A stretch of 53,637 nt of DNA from Eubacterium ruminantium (GTDB taxonomy: Bacteria > Bacillota > Clostridia > Lachnospirales > Lachnospiraceae): contig FNUU01000016.1 in the NCBI GenBank assembly GCA_900108205.1, forward strand, positions 1 through 53,637. Direction: 5' to 3'. Under the pieces are notes generated by a model that worked only from the letters and a program-made list of their open reading frames with translations, ran no database searches and was not told where the DNA came from. The position numbers and the translations under genes are program-made. This document shows positions 46,370 to 53,637 of this stretch, piece after piece; positions within the stretch are counted from its first letter, which is position 1; every line of letters begins with the position of its first letter.

Positions 46370-47935
46370 TTAGTTAACAATCATTTCATGTTCCTCACTC
46401 ACTATACCACACTCCGTCTTCTCTGAACATATTATATTCTGCTGTTTAACAAGCTTGCGTTTTCTCTGCATATCCTCCGTTCTTTTCTGTATCCTCTCAC
46501 AGATTTTGACATTCTTCCTTGTCTCTTTAACGAGTAAGTTTATTTCATCCAACTCATCCTGCAACTCCTGTCTCTGATCCAGTTGACATCTTCTGATTCT
46601 GTTTCTAAGATTATTTCTATTTTGGGATAACGTATCCAATATTTCCTTCTCATTATCATGCCTTGTTTCCAGCTCTTCCGAAGTTGTTATATTGTTCCTG
46701 ATCAGATACCGGCTCTCATCGATGTATTTATCCAACTTTGTCAGCTCTTCGCGAAGAAGAAAATGCGTCCTTGCTATACGTCCGTGCCTCTTATAATATC
46801 CACCCATATCAACGATGAAGCGGATATAAATAATCTGAATCCCCTCCGGACCAGCCGATTTATTAGGTTTATCTTTCATAGCAACGGCATCAGTCTTGCT
46901 CTGGCTGTCTCTAAAATCTATGCTATGGCTACCCTCTATGTCATCTTCAGGATTATATCCTAAATCATCTTCCGAAGAATCCTTAGGATCACCTTTCAAA
47001 ATTTGATAGAGACTTGTCATCTCTTCATCAAGTTCGTCTTCTCTATTTTTCCCATCTGTGTTTTCAGCATCCACTAACATACCATGCTCAAGTATTTTTC
47101 TCTCAATTGCCTCTAGCGTATATTCCTCTCCAAAGCGCCGATCAACTCTGATGCATCTCTTGTGTCCGTAGGGATAAATACGAAGATATTTCCTCGAATC
47201 ATCAATCGTATATCCTTTTGCCCGCATCAATCCTATCCATTCCTCCATACTGCGTGCGACCATGATGCAGCTGTCGATATCTTCCTTGACGATTCTTTCA
47301 AGTGTGTATCTGCCATTGTTAATACTACCATTTGACAGGATCTCATCTTCTTTATCCGATACCGTAGAAAGGCCTTCTCTGATTGCAATCAGATCTGACA
47401 TCTTCTGCATTCTCGGATATTCCTTATCCCAGTTGAATTTCTTGCCATCTATGAATGAGGTAGCATTAATTACGAGATGATTATGAAGGTGTTGTCTGTC
47501 CAAATGTGTAGCAACCACAATCTCAAATCTATCACCCCAAAGCTTCTCAGCCAGTTCAACGCCCATCCTGTGAACCTGATCAGGGTTTGATTCTCCGGGC
47601 GCAAATGACTGATAACCATGCCACAGTACCCTGCGTCCTTTTTCACCAAACATCTTACGCGTATAAACCATCTTCTTGATTGCACTTTCCGGCATGCAGT
47701 TAATACCGGTAACATACCTAAGCCCTGCATTTTTATCCGATACATACCTGATGACGGAGCCGACAGTGATGATAGCCGGATCTTCACCGGAAATAACTTC
47801 AATACTGCCCGTTTCGCTTTCCTTAATCATTTCGGCAGTCTTCTTCTCATTCTCGACATATTCCAACACCTGAGCAATCGTTCCCTTTGTTCCCTTGGCA
47901 CTCGCACATATCGGCCATAATGCGGTTGTTGGCAT
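46370..47935 (-). CDS. Relaxase (MobP/MOB_P-type, MobA/VirD2 family)
   Basis: 521 residues from ATG 47935 (GAAGGTGATACAG upstream; the GTG at 47944 is less likely). Relaxase motif III is THLDRQHLHNHLVINATSF, the HxDxxHxHxH type with the metal-binding histidines. RYVSDKNAGLRYVTGINCMP is upstream, and the N-terminal part before it probably holds the nicking tyrosine. The C-terminal half is charged and coiled (ELDEINLLVKETRKNVKICE). It nicks oriT and leads the strand to the recipient. The likely oriT is the repeat-rich gap just upstream. Confidence 0.9.
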   Translation of the reverse strand: MPTTALWPICASAKGTKGTIAQVLEYVENEKKTAEMIKESETGSIEVISGEDPAIITVGSVIRYVSDKNAGLRYVTGINCMPESAIKKMVYTRKMFGEKGRRVLWHGYQSFAPGESNPDQVHRMGVELAEKLWGDRFEIVVATHLDRQHLHNHLVINATSFIDGKKFNWDKEYPRMQKMSDLIAIREGLSTVSDKEDEILSNGSINNGRYTLERIVKEDIDSCIMVARSMEEWIGLMRAKGYTIDDSRKYLRIYPYGHKRCIRVDRRFGEEYTLEAIERKILEHGMLVDAENTDGKNREDELDEEMTSLYQILKGDPKDSSEDDLGYNPEDDIEGSHSIDFRDSQSKTDAVAMKDKPNKSAGPEGIQIIYIRFIVDMGGYYKRHGRIARTHFLLREELTKLDKYIDESRYLIRNNITTSEELETRHDNEKEILDTLSQNRNNLRNRIRRCQLDQRQELQDELDEINLLVKETRKNVKICERIQKRTEDMQRKRKLVKQQNIICSEKTECGIVSEEHEMIVN

Positions 47936-47963
47936 CTGTATCACCTTCTTTCAACAAATAAAA

Positions 47964-47994
47964 AGTGCTTATAAGTTCTAAACCTATAAGCACT
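47964..47994 (-). promoter_or_regulatory. Hairpin before the relaxase gene
   Basis: AGTGCTTATA, 11-base loop, TATAAGCACT, then TTTTTATTT on the minus strand. It lies 29 bases before the relaxase ATG. It can act as an attenuator/terminator or as the oriT hairpin next to a nick site. Confidence 0.55.
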
Positions 47995-48019
47995 AAATCC
48001 TGTATATATTTGTACTTTT

Positions 48020-48106
48020 GGATCGAACACCCCATAATCATGGATCGAATTGCCCTTTTTTGTGAAAAAAAGCCCATTCGATCCTCAAAAACCCCCAATT
48101 CGATCC
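48020..48106. other. GGATCGAA repeat cluster: candidate oriT or operator
   Basis: GGATCGAA at 48020-48027 and 48042-48050 (direct), and its inverse ATTCGATCC at 48076-48084 and 48098-48106. The two inner copies form a 9-bp dyad around a T6/A6 centre. The cluster is between the divergent relaxase and 85-aa genes, without any gene inside. Paired direct and inverted sites suit MobC or regulator binding at oriT. Confidence 0.5.
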
Positions 48107-48174
48107 TAAAATCATCTTTTTCGTTTTTTATATGCTACACTTAATTAATAACAACAGAAAGGAGGAACACACTT

Positions 48175-48432
48175 ATGCTCAACAAAGAAGAAATGCTCTC
48201 TCTAATTGAGGCGGCTGAAAGCTGGGAACGGATAAACGATCATGTTAAAGATCTCACGGATGGATACGCAATAACCAATCCTGAATACACTAAGATTGAT
48301 AACATTTTTGATATTATCAAGAGCAACAGCAAATATCCGGGTACTGATGATCAAAGCTGTGATTCTTTTGACGATATCATTCTAAATCCTGAACTTTCAG
48401 CTGAAGAAAAGTTTAATCTCTTAACAATATGA
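48175..48432 (+). CDS. Hypothetical 85-aa protein, divergent from the relaxase
   Basis: 85 residues. Start ATG 48175 has the ideal site GAAAGGAGGAACACACTT, and a 12-bp stem terminator follows the stop. MLNKEEMLSLIEAAESWERI, then acidic segments and DPELSAEEKFNLLTI-like end (ILNPELSAEEKFNLL). It is acidic, helical, with no known motif. It is the only confident plus-strand gene in the window. It shares the GGATCGAA region with the relaxase gene, so it may be the regulator or a partner of that operon. Confidence 0.7.
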   Translation: MLNKEEMLSLIEAAESWERINDHVKDLTDGYAITNPEYTKIDNIFDIIKSNSKYPGTDDQSCDSFDDIILNPELSAEEKFNLLTI

Positions 48433-48450
48433 TCTCTGGCATTTCACTCA

Positions 48451-48484
48451 GATATCCCAACACATCTTCATCTGTTGGGATATC
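48451..48484. terminator. Convergent bidirectional terminator
   Basis: GATATCCCAACA, 10-base loop, TGTTGGGATATC: a 12-bp perfect stem between the plus-strand 85-aa gene and the mobC stop at 48486. It can end both transcripts. Confidence 0.7.
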
Positions 48485-48485
48485 A

Positions 48486-48887
48486 TTATTCAAGCTCTTC
48501 TATCAGTTTTGAAACATCTATATCCTTGATCATACTTTCACATCCTGGTACCTTGAAAGTCTCCGTTTCCATGATCTTGTCGAGTATAGACTCATATATA
48601 TAATTAACCTGCTTCATCATATCCTGCAGCAGGTTAATCTCAGTTTCACCCACATATCCATTTGCCAGAGCAAGCCTGGTCATCTGACTGATGTCTCTTC
48701 CGATTCTGTTGATGCCTTCCATATCAGAATGAAAATCCTTAGGTAATGCCTCCTTGGGATTGATTCCATTGATCAGATACCTTACGTATTCACCTTCGGT
48801 CATTCCACATCTATCTGCATTTTTGTGGAGCTTATCAGCCTCTGATTTAGATACAAAAAAGCTTTTGCAAATATCTCTTTTTTCCAT
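48486..48887 (-). CDS. mobC: MobC-family relaxosome protein
   Basis: 133 residues. SFFVSKSEADKLHKNADRCG, then MTEGEYVRYLINGI are a ribbon-helix-helix-like DNA-binding start. The middle INRIGRDISQMTRLALANGY matches the MobC core (iNQIAR.iN). It binds near oriT and helps the relaxase nick. It lies five bases after the primase-like gene. Confidence 0.85.
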   Translation of the reverse strand: MEKRDICKSFFVSKSEADKLHKNADRCGMTEGEYVRYLINGINPKEALPKDFHSDMEGINRIGRDISQMTRLALANGYVGETEINLLQDMMKQVNYIYESILDKIMETETFKVPGCESMIKDIDVSKLIEELE

Positions 48888-48892
48888 TTTTC

Positions 48893-49894
48893 TTATAACT
48901 CCATCGCATGCTCAGCCCGTCTTATTGAATCAATCAGATTTCCTTTTCTCTTTGCCTGCAAATACTCATTAACATCCTTAACTCCTTCAGGCGGATATTG
49001 GAGAATCACTCTGACATTTCTATCCTTAAGAGCAGCCTTGATATTTATACCTGCATTTAATCCTGCAGCATCATTATCGAAATGAATATAAACATTCTCT
49101 ATTTGGGGATAGTCTTTGAAATACTGGTCAAGGCAGGAAGGAAGCAGTACACTACCATCTGTACGTCTGGTTCCGGTTATACCCGACATCGACAGAAGGT
49201 TGAACGCTCTAAAATCATACCCCGCTTCATTTATCAGACAGGCATATGATAGCATATCAATTGGAGCCTCAAAGAGATGTACCGAACTGCTGTCATCACA
49301 TCTATTCATAAAGCCGTACCGCCTGTCAGATCCAAGGACATTCTGTTTGAAAGTCCCTCTGGTAGCACGAACATTTACAAGTCGTGGAATATGATCTTTA
49401 TCATAACCTACAAAGCAAACGCTCTTGTATTTCCTATCTTGATAAATACTTCCGGTTGATATGAAATAATCTGTGACTGACTTATCAATACCTCTTGAAA
49501 ACAGATAATCCCTGACCCCCTCGTTATTTAGATCCTTTTCCGGCATTTGGAGTATTTTTTCTGAATTATCGTCTATGTTTCTATCCACGCTACCAGTCAT
49601 TGCCCTAGCTCCTGCAAGATAGTCTTCAGGAACAGCTCCGAGAACAGCAAGAACAGCAGTTTGAAAATCCATATCTTCAGCTATGATCAGGTAACTGATA
49701 GCATTTCTGCCATACAGTCCTCTTGAATGCCACCACCATTCTCCAGATCTTTTCATACAAAGAGAGTCGTGATCAACATGGCAGAAATCACTTCCTTTTC
49801 TCTTCAGCACATTCGGACTGGTCATACGGAAATACTCATAAAGTCCTATCTTACCCGCCCGATCAACATCTTCACGTGGAATATATACTCCCAT
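48893..49894 (-). CDS. DUF3991/TOPRIM primase-like protein
   Basis: 333 residues. The N-terminal part has CHC2-like cysteine/histidine residues (FCHVDHDSLCMKRSGEWWWH) and the C-terminal part is a TOPRIM fold: SVHLFEAPIDMLSYACLINE with the conserved glutamate, and NVYIHFDNDAAGLNAGINIK with the DxDxxG. This domain pair is common just before mobC and the relaxase in Gram-positive conjugative elements, where it may prime the transferred strand. Start ATG 49894 has GAGGAGGTCGGGCT upstream. Confidence 0.87.
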   Translation of the reverse strand: MGVYIPREDVDRAGKIGLYEYFRMTSPNVLKRKGSDFCHVDHDSLCMKRSGEWWWHSRGLYGRNAISYLIIAEDMDFQTAVLAVLGAVPEDYLAGARAMTGSVDRNIDDNSEKILQMPEKDLNNEGVRDYLFSRGIDKSVTDYFISTGSIYQDRKYKSVCFVGYDKDHIPRLVNVRATRGTFKQNVLGSDRRYGFMNRCDDSSSVHLFEAPIDMLSYACLINEAGYDFRAFNLLSMSGITGTRRTDGSVLLPSCLDQYFKDYPQIENVYIHFDNDAAGLNAGINIKAALKDRNVRVILQYPPEGVKDVNEYLQAKRKGNLIDSIRRAEHAMEL

Positions 49895-49977
49895 AGCCCG
49901 ACCTCCTCTCCTTATGCACTATTCAAAACCTTTAGACAATTTGTCTAAAAGTTTCGTTCTTATGGTTGTATAAAAAA

Positions 49978-50027
49978 GGCCACGATATCAAGCGGGCTAA
50001 GGGGGATAAGCGCGTGATATCGCAGCC
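49978..50027 (-). terminator. Terminator of the immunity/ybaK transcript
   Basis: GGC.ACGATATCA pairs with TGATATCG.AGCC around a GC-rich loop, and the minus strand continues with GGCCTTTTTTATA. It lies 26 bases past the ybaK stop and separates that operon from the primase-mobC operon. Confidence 0.6.
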
Positions 50028-50052
50028 ATGAAGGGATGTTAAGTATTTAGTT

Positions 50053-50532
50053 TTATTTATCTTCTTCCCATCCTTTACATACATCGCACCAGCCTACAGC
50101 CTCAGATGCTTTTTCCAGTTCATCAGGAGTAAGCTTTACCGACATAAACTCATTTCCACCAGCAGGATGAACATATTCAAATCGCTTCATGGAAATATCC
50201 AGCCAAATAGGAATGTCAGCCGGAACGCCAAACGGACATACTCCTCCAGGCTGAAATCCTGTCATTTTTTCAACCTTATCTCTTGGTATCATGCTCGGTT
50301 TAGCATGAAACAGCGCCTTGAACTTCGAACTGTTTACTCTTCCGTCACCGGCCATTACAACTATCACCGGCTTGCCATCTACTATAAACGATAGTGTCTT
50401 GGCAATCTCAGCTTCAGAGCATCCTATCTGCATAGCAGCGTGTTCAACGGTATCAATTGTATCCTTGTGTTCTGTCAGCCTGTCCCCAAAACCTCTTTCA
50501 TCCAGCCATTTCTTTACGATTACGTTTATCAT
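50053..50532 (-). CDS. YbaK/EbsC-family aminoacyl-tRNA deacylase
   Basis: 159 residues, a single YbaK domain: AAMQIGCSEAEIAKTLSFIV with the catalytic lysine, then GVCPFGVPADIPIWLDISMK (GGVxPFG) and GGNEFMSVKLTPDELEKASE. Such proteins hydrolyse mischarged Cys-tRNA(Pro) or similar. The C terminus ends CDVCKGWEED with an extra CxxC. It is translationally placed 17 bases after the immunity-like array. Its presence on a mobile element is probably cargo. Confidence 0.88.
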   Translation of the reverse strand: MINVIVKKWLDERGFGDRLTEHKDTIDTVEHAAMQIGCSEAEIAKTLSFIVDGKPVIVVMAGDGRVNSSKFKALFHAKPSMIPRDKVEKMTGFQPGGVCPFGVPADIPIWLDISMKRFEYVHPAGGNEFMSVKLTPDELEKASEAVGWCDVCKGWEEDK

Positions 50533-50549
50533 TTCAACTTCTTCTACCT

Positions 50550-51071
50550 TTATATACTTAACGTCTTTTTTATTGTTTCTTCGCTTATTCCCTGGCCAAG
50601 AAATTGAACAACATCATGATGATTTTCTGTAATTAACCAATTGAACTTTTTATCTGTAATATAATAATCCAAAGGATATAATGCTTCATTTATGATCTGA
50701 TATATAACTTCCGGATTGCACTCTGCCGCCCAATACTTGTCGGATGACTCTTCAAGAAACAGATATACTTTATCACTTCCAATAATTTGTGGAAGCTTCT
50801 TAATCCATTCATATGATGGATAACCATTCACGCCCTCTTGAAAACAAAACACTTTATTAATATCATTCTTAAAACCGTTTTCAATATTAGACCAATATAA
50901 TCCATTATGCTTGGCATAATGATAATCTAGAAAAGTGTCTAATACATGGTTATAAATATTTTGCCATTCGAACATATTTAAAAATCTGAAATCACCGGCT
51001 GAAATATTGTTATTTTTACAGTATTCGACAACAGTTGCTCTTATCCCATTCCAATTTCGCTTATCGGTCAT
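50550..51071 (-). CDS. Immunity-like protein (DUF6756-like)
   Basis: 173 residues from ATG 51071 (AAAGAAAGGTTCAGTA upstream; the frame reaches 51122 without a better site). YPLDYYITDKKFNWLITENH is a pattern I associate with DUF6756 proteins (dYYi..kk..WLl.ENHHD). The EWIKKLPQIIGSDKVYLFLE segment is similarly typical. Small cytoplasmic proteins of this sort are often immunity factors for polymorphic toxins; no toxin gene is present in the window. First of six related-looking genes in order of stop position. Confidence 0.55.
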   Translation of the reverse strand: MTDKRNWNGIRATVVEYCKNNNISAGDFRFLNMFEWQNIYNHVLDTFLDYHYAKHNGLYWSNIENGFKNDINKVFCFQEGVNGYPSYEWIKKLPQIIGSDKVYLFLEESSDKYWAAECNPEVIYQIINEALYPLDYYITDKKFNWLITENHHDVVQFLGQGISEETIKKTLSI

Positions 51072-51122
51072 TACTGAACCTTTCTTTATTTTGATTACAC
51101 TTTGTTCATATACAATTACCAC

Positions 51123-51572
51123 TTAGAATTTTTCATTCCAATTTTTATGAGCTTCCTCAACTTTTTGTTTGTACATTTTGATATTGCTTTCTCGTAAGCA
51201 AGCAATATATTCTTTTAGCTTATCATCCCCGCATTTCATCCTTTGTTCAAGAAACATAAATACTTGCTCAACGGTATCAATCCAATATGTATCTCTTTCA
51301 TCTTCACTCATATCACAGTATTTTGAATAATCAAATGGAATAGCAATTACCGGATATCCTTCAGGAAAATCTCGCTTAACACAAATCCCTTTTATAGATG
51401 TGCTACAGCATATGTTGAGTTGCCGTAAATAAGAATTATCAACATATTTCGTTTTAATATGAAAAACGTAATCCAAAAATTCAGAATCATCTCTTAATTT
51501 TCCGGTACGTGCTTTAGTATTATTCTCATCACCTAAATAATCAGAAAAAACATTTATACTCTTTAGCCGCAT
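51123..51572 (-). CDS. Hypothetical small protein (149 aa), immunity-like
   Basis: 149 residues; ATG 51572 has the site CATGGAGGTTTA. GYPVIAIPFDYSKYCDMSED and a helical C terminus with FMFLEQRMKCGDDKLKEYIA. No family recognised. Size, single domain and place in the array suggest an immunity protein. Confidence 0.6.
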   Translation of the reverse strand: MRLKSINVFSDYLGDENNTKARTGKLRDDSEFLDYVFHIKTKYVDNSYLRQLNICCSTSIKGICVKRDFPEGYPVIAIPFDYSKYCDMSEDERDTYWIDTVEQVFMFLEQRMKCGDDKLKEYIACLRESNIKMYKQKVEEAHKNWNEKF

Positions 51573-51639
51573 TAAACCTCCATGACCACCATATTCATTT
51601 TCTGCTTTGCAAATTATTTATATAGTTGGTACTCCATTA

Positions 51640-51939
51640 CTACTCCGCCTTTAACAAATCATTTAATATTTCCAGAACCTCAATGTAGCCAACTATCTTA
51701 GAACCCTCTTGAAAGATAATTATATCTCCAACATTCATTGTATGCAGATAATACTCCGGCGATATAAATTTGATATACCCCTCCGTGCTTTCTCCCTTCT
51801 TCAGGCAATCGGTATCAATGTATGTATGAATTCCTGTCGTAAGGTAATTATTTATTAAGTGTGCCGGTCTATATCCTGAAAAACATTTATCTTTATCGGT
51901 TACTGTTATTTTAGCCTTTATATCATTCTCATTCTTCAT
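51640..51939 (-). CDS. EF-Tu domain III-like stand-alone protein (99 aa)
   Basis: 99 residues. CFSGYRPAHLINNYLTTGIH, then KKGESTEGYIKFISPEYYLH and NVGDIIIFQEGSKIVGYIEV match the C-terminal beta-barrel of elongation factor Tu (the region with GYRP, PGE, GYV, G..F..REG). No GTPase part is present. Such orphan domain III proteins occur in immunity clusters and may decoy EF-Tu-targeting toxins. AGGGGATTATAT precedes ATG 51939. Confidence 0.6.
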   Translation of the reverse strand: MKNENDIKAKITVTDKDKCFSGYRPAHLINNYLTTGIHTYIDTDCLKKGESTEGYIKFISPEYYLHTMNVGDIIIFQEGSKIVGYIEVLEILNDLLKAE

Positions 51940-51980
51940 GACATATATAATCCCCTATAAATATGCATATTTTTATTATT

Positions 51981-52433
51981 CTACAACTTCAAAAAATTTT
52001 CCTCATTCCGAATTAAATAGTTATATATCCATTGCTTCAGCCAATCTTCATTAGCATGAATCCAATGATCAATCTCTTTAGATTCATCAATCCATTCCTG
52101 TGGATATTCATAAATATCAGCATATTTTTCATCGTGATAATTGTGAATACCTTTAGCAATGATATTGCTAAGTTCAACCTCTCCAATTTGTGCCAGATGA
52201 TCCACTGCCTGTTTTATATCTTCTATACTCGTACATTCATAATAAACCCACGCACCACTACGTTCCGAAGTCCCAAACCATCCCGATACAATAATAAATG
52301 TTTTTACAAAAGGTATGTCAATTTTGTCTTTATCTCTATACAAGTGCATAAATATATCTGATTCAACTGTAAAAGCATCTTTATAATCCACCTTTTTCAA
52401 TTTTTGAAACAACAGTCTTATTTGAGTATTCAT
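51981..52433 (-). CDS. Hypothetical immunity-like protein, DMP19/DUF4375-like
   Basis: 150 residues, helical, tryptophan-rich. SGWFGTSERSGAWVYYECTS, then AVDHLAQIGEVELSNIIAKG and EEWID-type end YPQEWIDESKEIDHWIHANE. The IG...L..I..KG stretch resembles the DUF4375 family. Ribosome site weak (AAAGAAAG). Membership of the immunity-like array is inferred. Confidence 0.55.
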   Translation of the reverse strand: MNTQIRLLFQKLKKVDYKDAFTVESDIFMHLYRDKDKIDIPFVKTFIIVSGWFGTSERSGAWVYYECTSIEDIKQAVDHLAQIGEVELSNIIAKGIHNYHDEKYADIYEYPQEWIDESKEIDHWIHANEDWLKQWIYNYLIRNEENFLKL

Positions 52434-52512
52434 AAATCTATTTTTCTTTCTTTATTTTATATTCAATAATGATTTAATAAATCCCATATCATCCTCATAT
52501 ACTTAATCAGGT

Positions 52513-52983
52513 TTATAATTTTTTAATTTCATCATCCAAATAAGCGTATAACATTTCCCACATTGGGAAATCTGTGTGTAAATACAACTTTTGCTCTAAC
52601 AGGTCGATCTTCTCACTAAATTCATCATATAATTTATTACGTTCATCTTTATTATCTGTATTATCAAGAAGCTTTTGATACTCTGAATCTATTTCTCCCG
52701 CTTTAGCAAGTATCTCTGCATCTTCGACATCACCTATCGTCTGAAATGCTTTTATAATTCGCATATAATAGTCGTTTGAAAAATATCCGTAATGTGGAGT
52801 CGGAAATCCCTCCATATTTATCACTGTATCAAAATCGATTATTAAAATCGCATTCTGTATAAAATCAGCACATTTAAACCAGTTCTTATTATCATTTCCA
52901 TACATTTCAGATCCGATTTTTTCACATAAACCCTCACCTGAAAACTGTTTTATATTAATTTCACTACCATCAAGCCATATCAT
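52513..52983 (-). CDS. Hypothetical immunity-like protein, DUF4375-like
   Basis: 156 residues from ATG 52983 (TTAGGAGAATTCAG upstream). YGYFSNDYYMRIIKAFQTIG and VEDAEILAKAGEIDSEYQKL look like the DUF4375/DMP19 core (helix with alternating IG..A.IL..A). The C terminus is charged helix then FPMWEMLYAYLDDEIKKL. Probably related by family to the gene before it, which makes a tandem array of alternatives. Confidence 0.6.
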   Translation of the reverse strand: MIWLDGSEINIKQFSGEGLCEKIGSEMYGNDNKNWFKCADFIQNAILIIDFDTVINMEGFPTPHYGYFSNDYYMRIIKAFQTIGDVEDAEILAKAGEIDSEYQKLLDNTDNKDERNKLYDEFSEKIDLLEQKLYLHTDFPMWEMLYAYLDDEIKKL

Positions 52984-53053
52984 ACTGAATTCTCCTAATA
53001 TACTAAATTATATCCCCACGTTGCCAAAACTGTAATTCTAGTCCAATTTTTAC

Positions 53054-53515
53054 TTACAACTGAATTGGCTTATATGATAATGCTTTATCAGCAATTTCTT
53101 CAGGTGTTAAATTATCCCAGAAAATATAATCAGAGATGTTCGGATCGAGTACTCCTTTTTCTAAAAGCATAAGATCCTTGTCACTCTCTGCTTCGGAAGA
53201 ATACTTACACTCCTGAATTCTTTTTACTATTTCTATGATTTGTTCTTTTGTGAAAGGGGCATTAACTTCCAGTTCCGGCATAAGAATACGATCAACGACG
53301 GTATCCAAGGATGTGTATGACCAATATGCATGAAATGGTTCGCACTCTTCAATAGTCTTACCCGTCAGTTCTTTAAGTCGAACTCCTAACCCTTCAATCT
53401 CACTTTGGATTTCTGGGCTGTCAGTATCCTCTTCATCATAAATTACAGCAAGGCGATCTATTATCTCGCCTACTTCCTTCTTAATGATTTCCATATCTTC
53501 TTTCATTTCATCCAT
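53054..53515 (-). CDS. Hypothetical small helical protein (153 aa)
   Basis: 153 residues. N-terminal helix MDEMKEDMEIIKKEVGEIID, then EECEPFHAYWSYTSLDTVVD and a C-terminal LTPEEIADKALSYKP. The ATG (53515-53513) overlaps the stop of the upstream partial gene by one base (TAATG), so translation is coupled. No family recognised. Confidence 0.6.
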   Translation of the reverse strand: MDEMKEDMEIIKKEVGEIIDRLAVIYDEEDTDSPEIQSEIEGLGVRLKELTGKTIEECEPFHAYWSYTSLDTVVDRILMPELEVNAPFTKEQIIEIVKRIQECKYSSEAESDKDLMLLEKGVLDPNISDYIFWDNLTPEEIADKALSYKPIQL

Positions 53516-53637
53516 TATCCATCAATTGAAAAATACTGTAATTGCTCAAATGCATCATCCAAAAATTCAAACTCAAAAATATGCATGCTGTCAAACTGCT
53601 GTTCAAGATAAGAAACTCGACCATTATCATAATCAAT
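53515..53637 (-). CDS. Hypothetical protein, C-terminal 40 residues only
   Basis: Read by hand from the right edge to TAA at 53515: ending EFEFLDDAFEQLQYFSIDG. The acidic aromatic pattern suits the array of immunity-like proteins. The rest of the gene is outside the window. One-base coupling with the next gene (TAATG) supports the frame. Confidence 0.6.
   Translation of the reverse strand: MDYDNGRVSYLEQQFDSMHIFEFEFLDDAFEQLQYFSIDG

Noticed and set aside
47847..48098. 83-aa minus-strand frame overlapping the relaxase start
   Set aside because: It has no ribosome site, overlaps the real relaxase start in another frame and crosses the repeat-rich region. It is a shadow frame.

Overview
Organism and context. 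The window looks like low-GC Bacillota, most probably Lachnospiraceae or a related gut Clostridia. Reasons: strong GGAGG-type ribosome sites before nearly every gene, AT-rich codon use, a conjugation module ordered like Tn1549/CTn-type elements (MobC, MobP-type relaxase, PcfB, LtrC-like protein, VirD4, TrbC/Maff2-like, TrbL-like, PrgI, VirB4, M23 hydrolase), an ISLre2-family transposase and an ORF-less group II intron. Nearly all genes lie on the minus strand, so the window is best read from right to left. No integrase or attachment site was seen, so the element ends are probably outside the window. All identifications come from reading motifs by eye.

Right part (about 31,270-53,637). From the right edge there is a run of small, mostly unrecognised proteins that resembles a polyimmunity array (50,550-53,637), then a YbaK-type deacylase. 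Next comes the transfer module: TOPRIM primase-like protein, MobC, a probable oriT/operator region with GGATCGAA repeats, relaxase, PcfB-like and LtrC-like proteins, and VirD4. The virD4 gene is split by a 767-nt group II intron; excision restores a 630-codon frame exactly. Then follow a 33-aa holin-like peptide with a convergent antisense promoter (probable type I toxin-antitoxin), TrbC/Maff2-like and TrbL-like membrane proteins, a small resolvase cassette, a lipoprotein, PrgI, VirB4, four small ORFs, an M23 peptidase, a small alarmone synthetase and an XRE-like protein. A 19-bp perfect hairpin at 31,100 closes this part.

Middle and left part (2,716-30,460). A DEDDh exonuclease precedes a WYL regulator. 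Then comes a 26-kb co-directional defence operon: small membrane protein, brxA, brxB, brxC, a HEPN protein, two pglX genes, pglZ and brxL. This is a type-1-like BREX core. With no break it continues into four further genes: a double CbxX/SpoVK-type AAA+ ATPase with a zinc-ribbon N terminus, a coiled-coil protein, an MRE11/SbcD-like nuclease and a RAD50/SbcC-like ATPase. The coiled-coil protein and PglZ share a C-terminal beta-rich region ending in NDF(D/G)F, which physically links the extra module to the BREX core. I consider this extended BREX the most interesting system here.

Left end (1-2,700). There are two copies of a small GGGFGG protein, a BRCT-like remnant, an XRE regulator, a 600-bp MITE-like element with 28-nt perfect inverted repeats, and the N-terminal part of an ISLre2 transposase running off the edge. 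A GTGGGCT-N3-AGCCCAC palindrome occurs four times in the window, in two pairs that each bracket about 1.1 kb.
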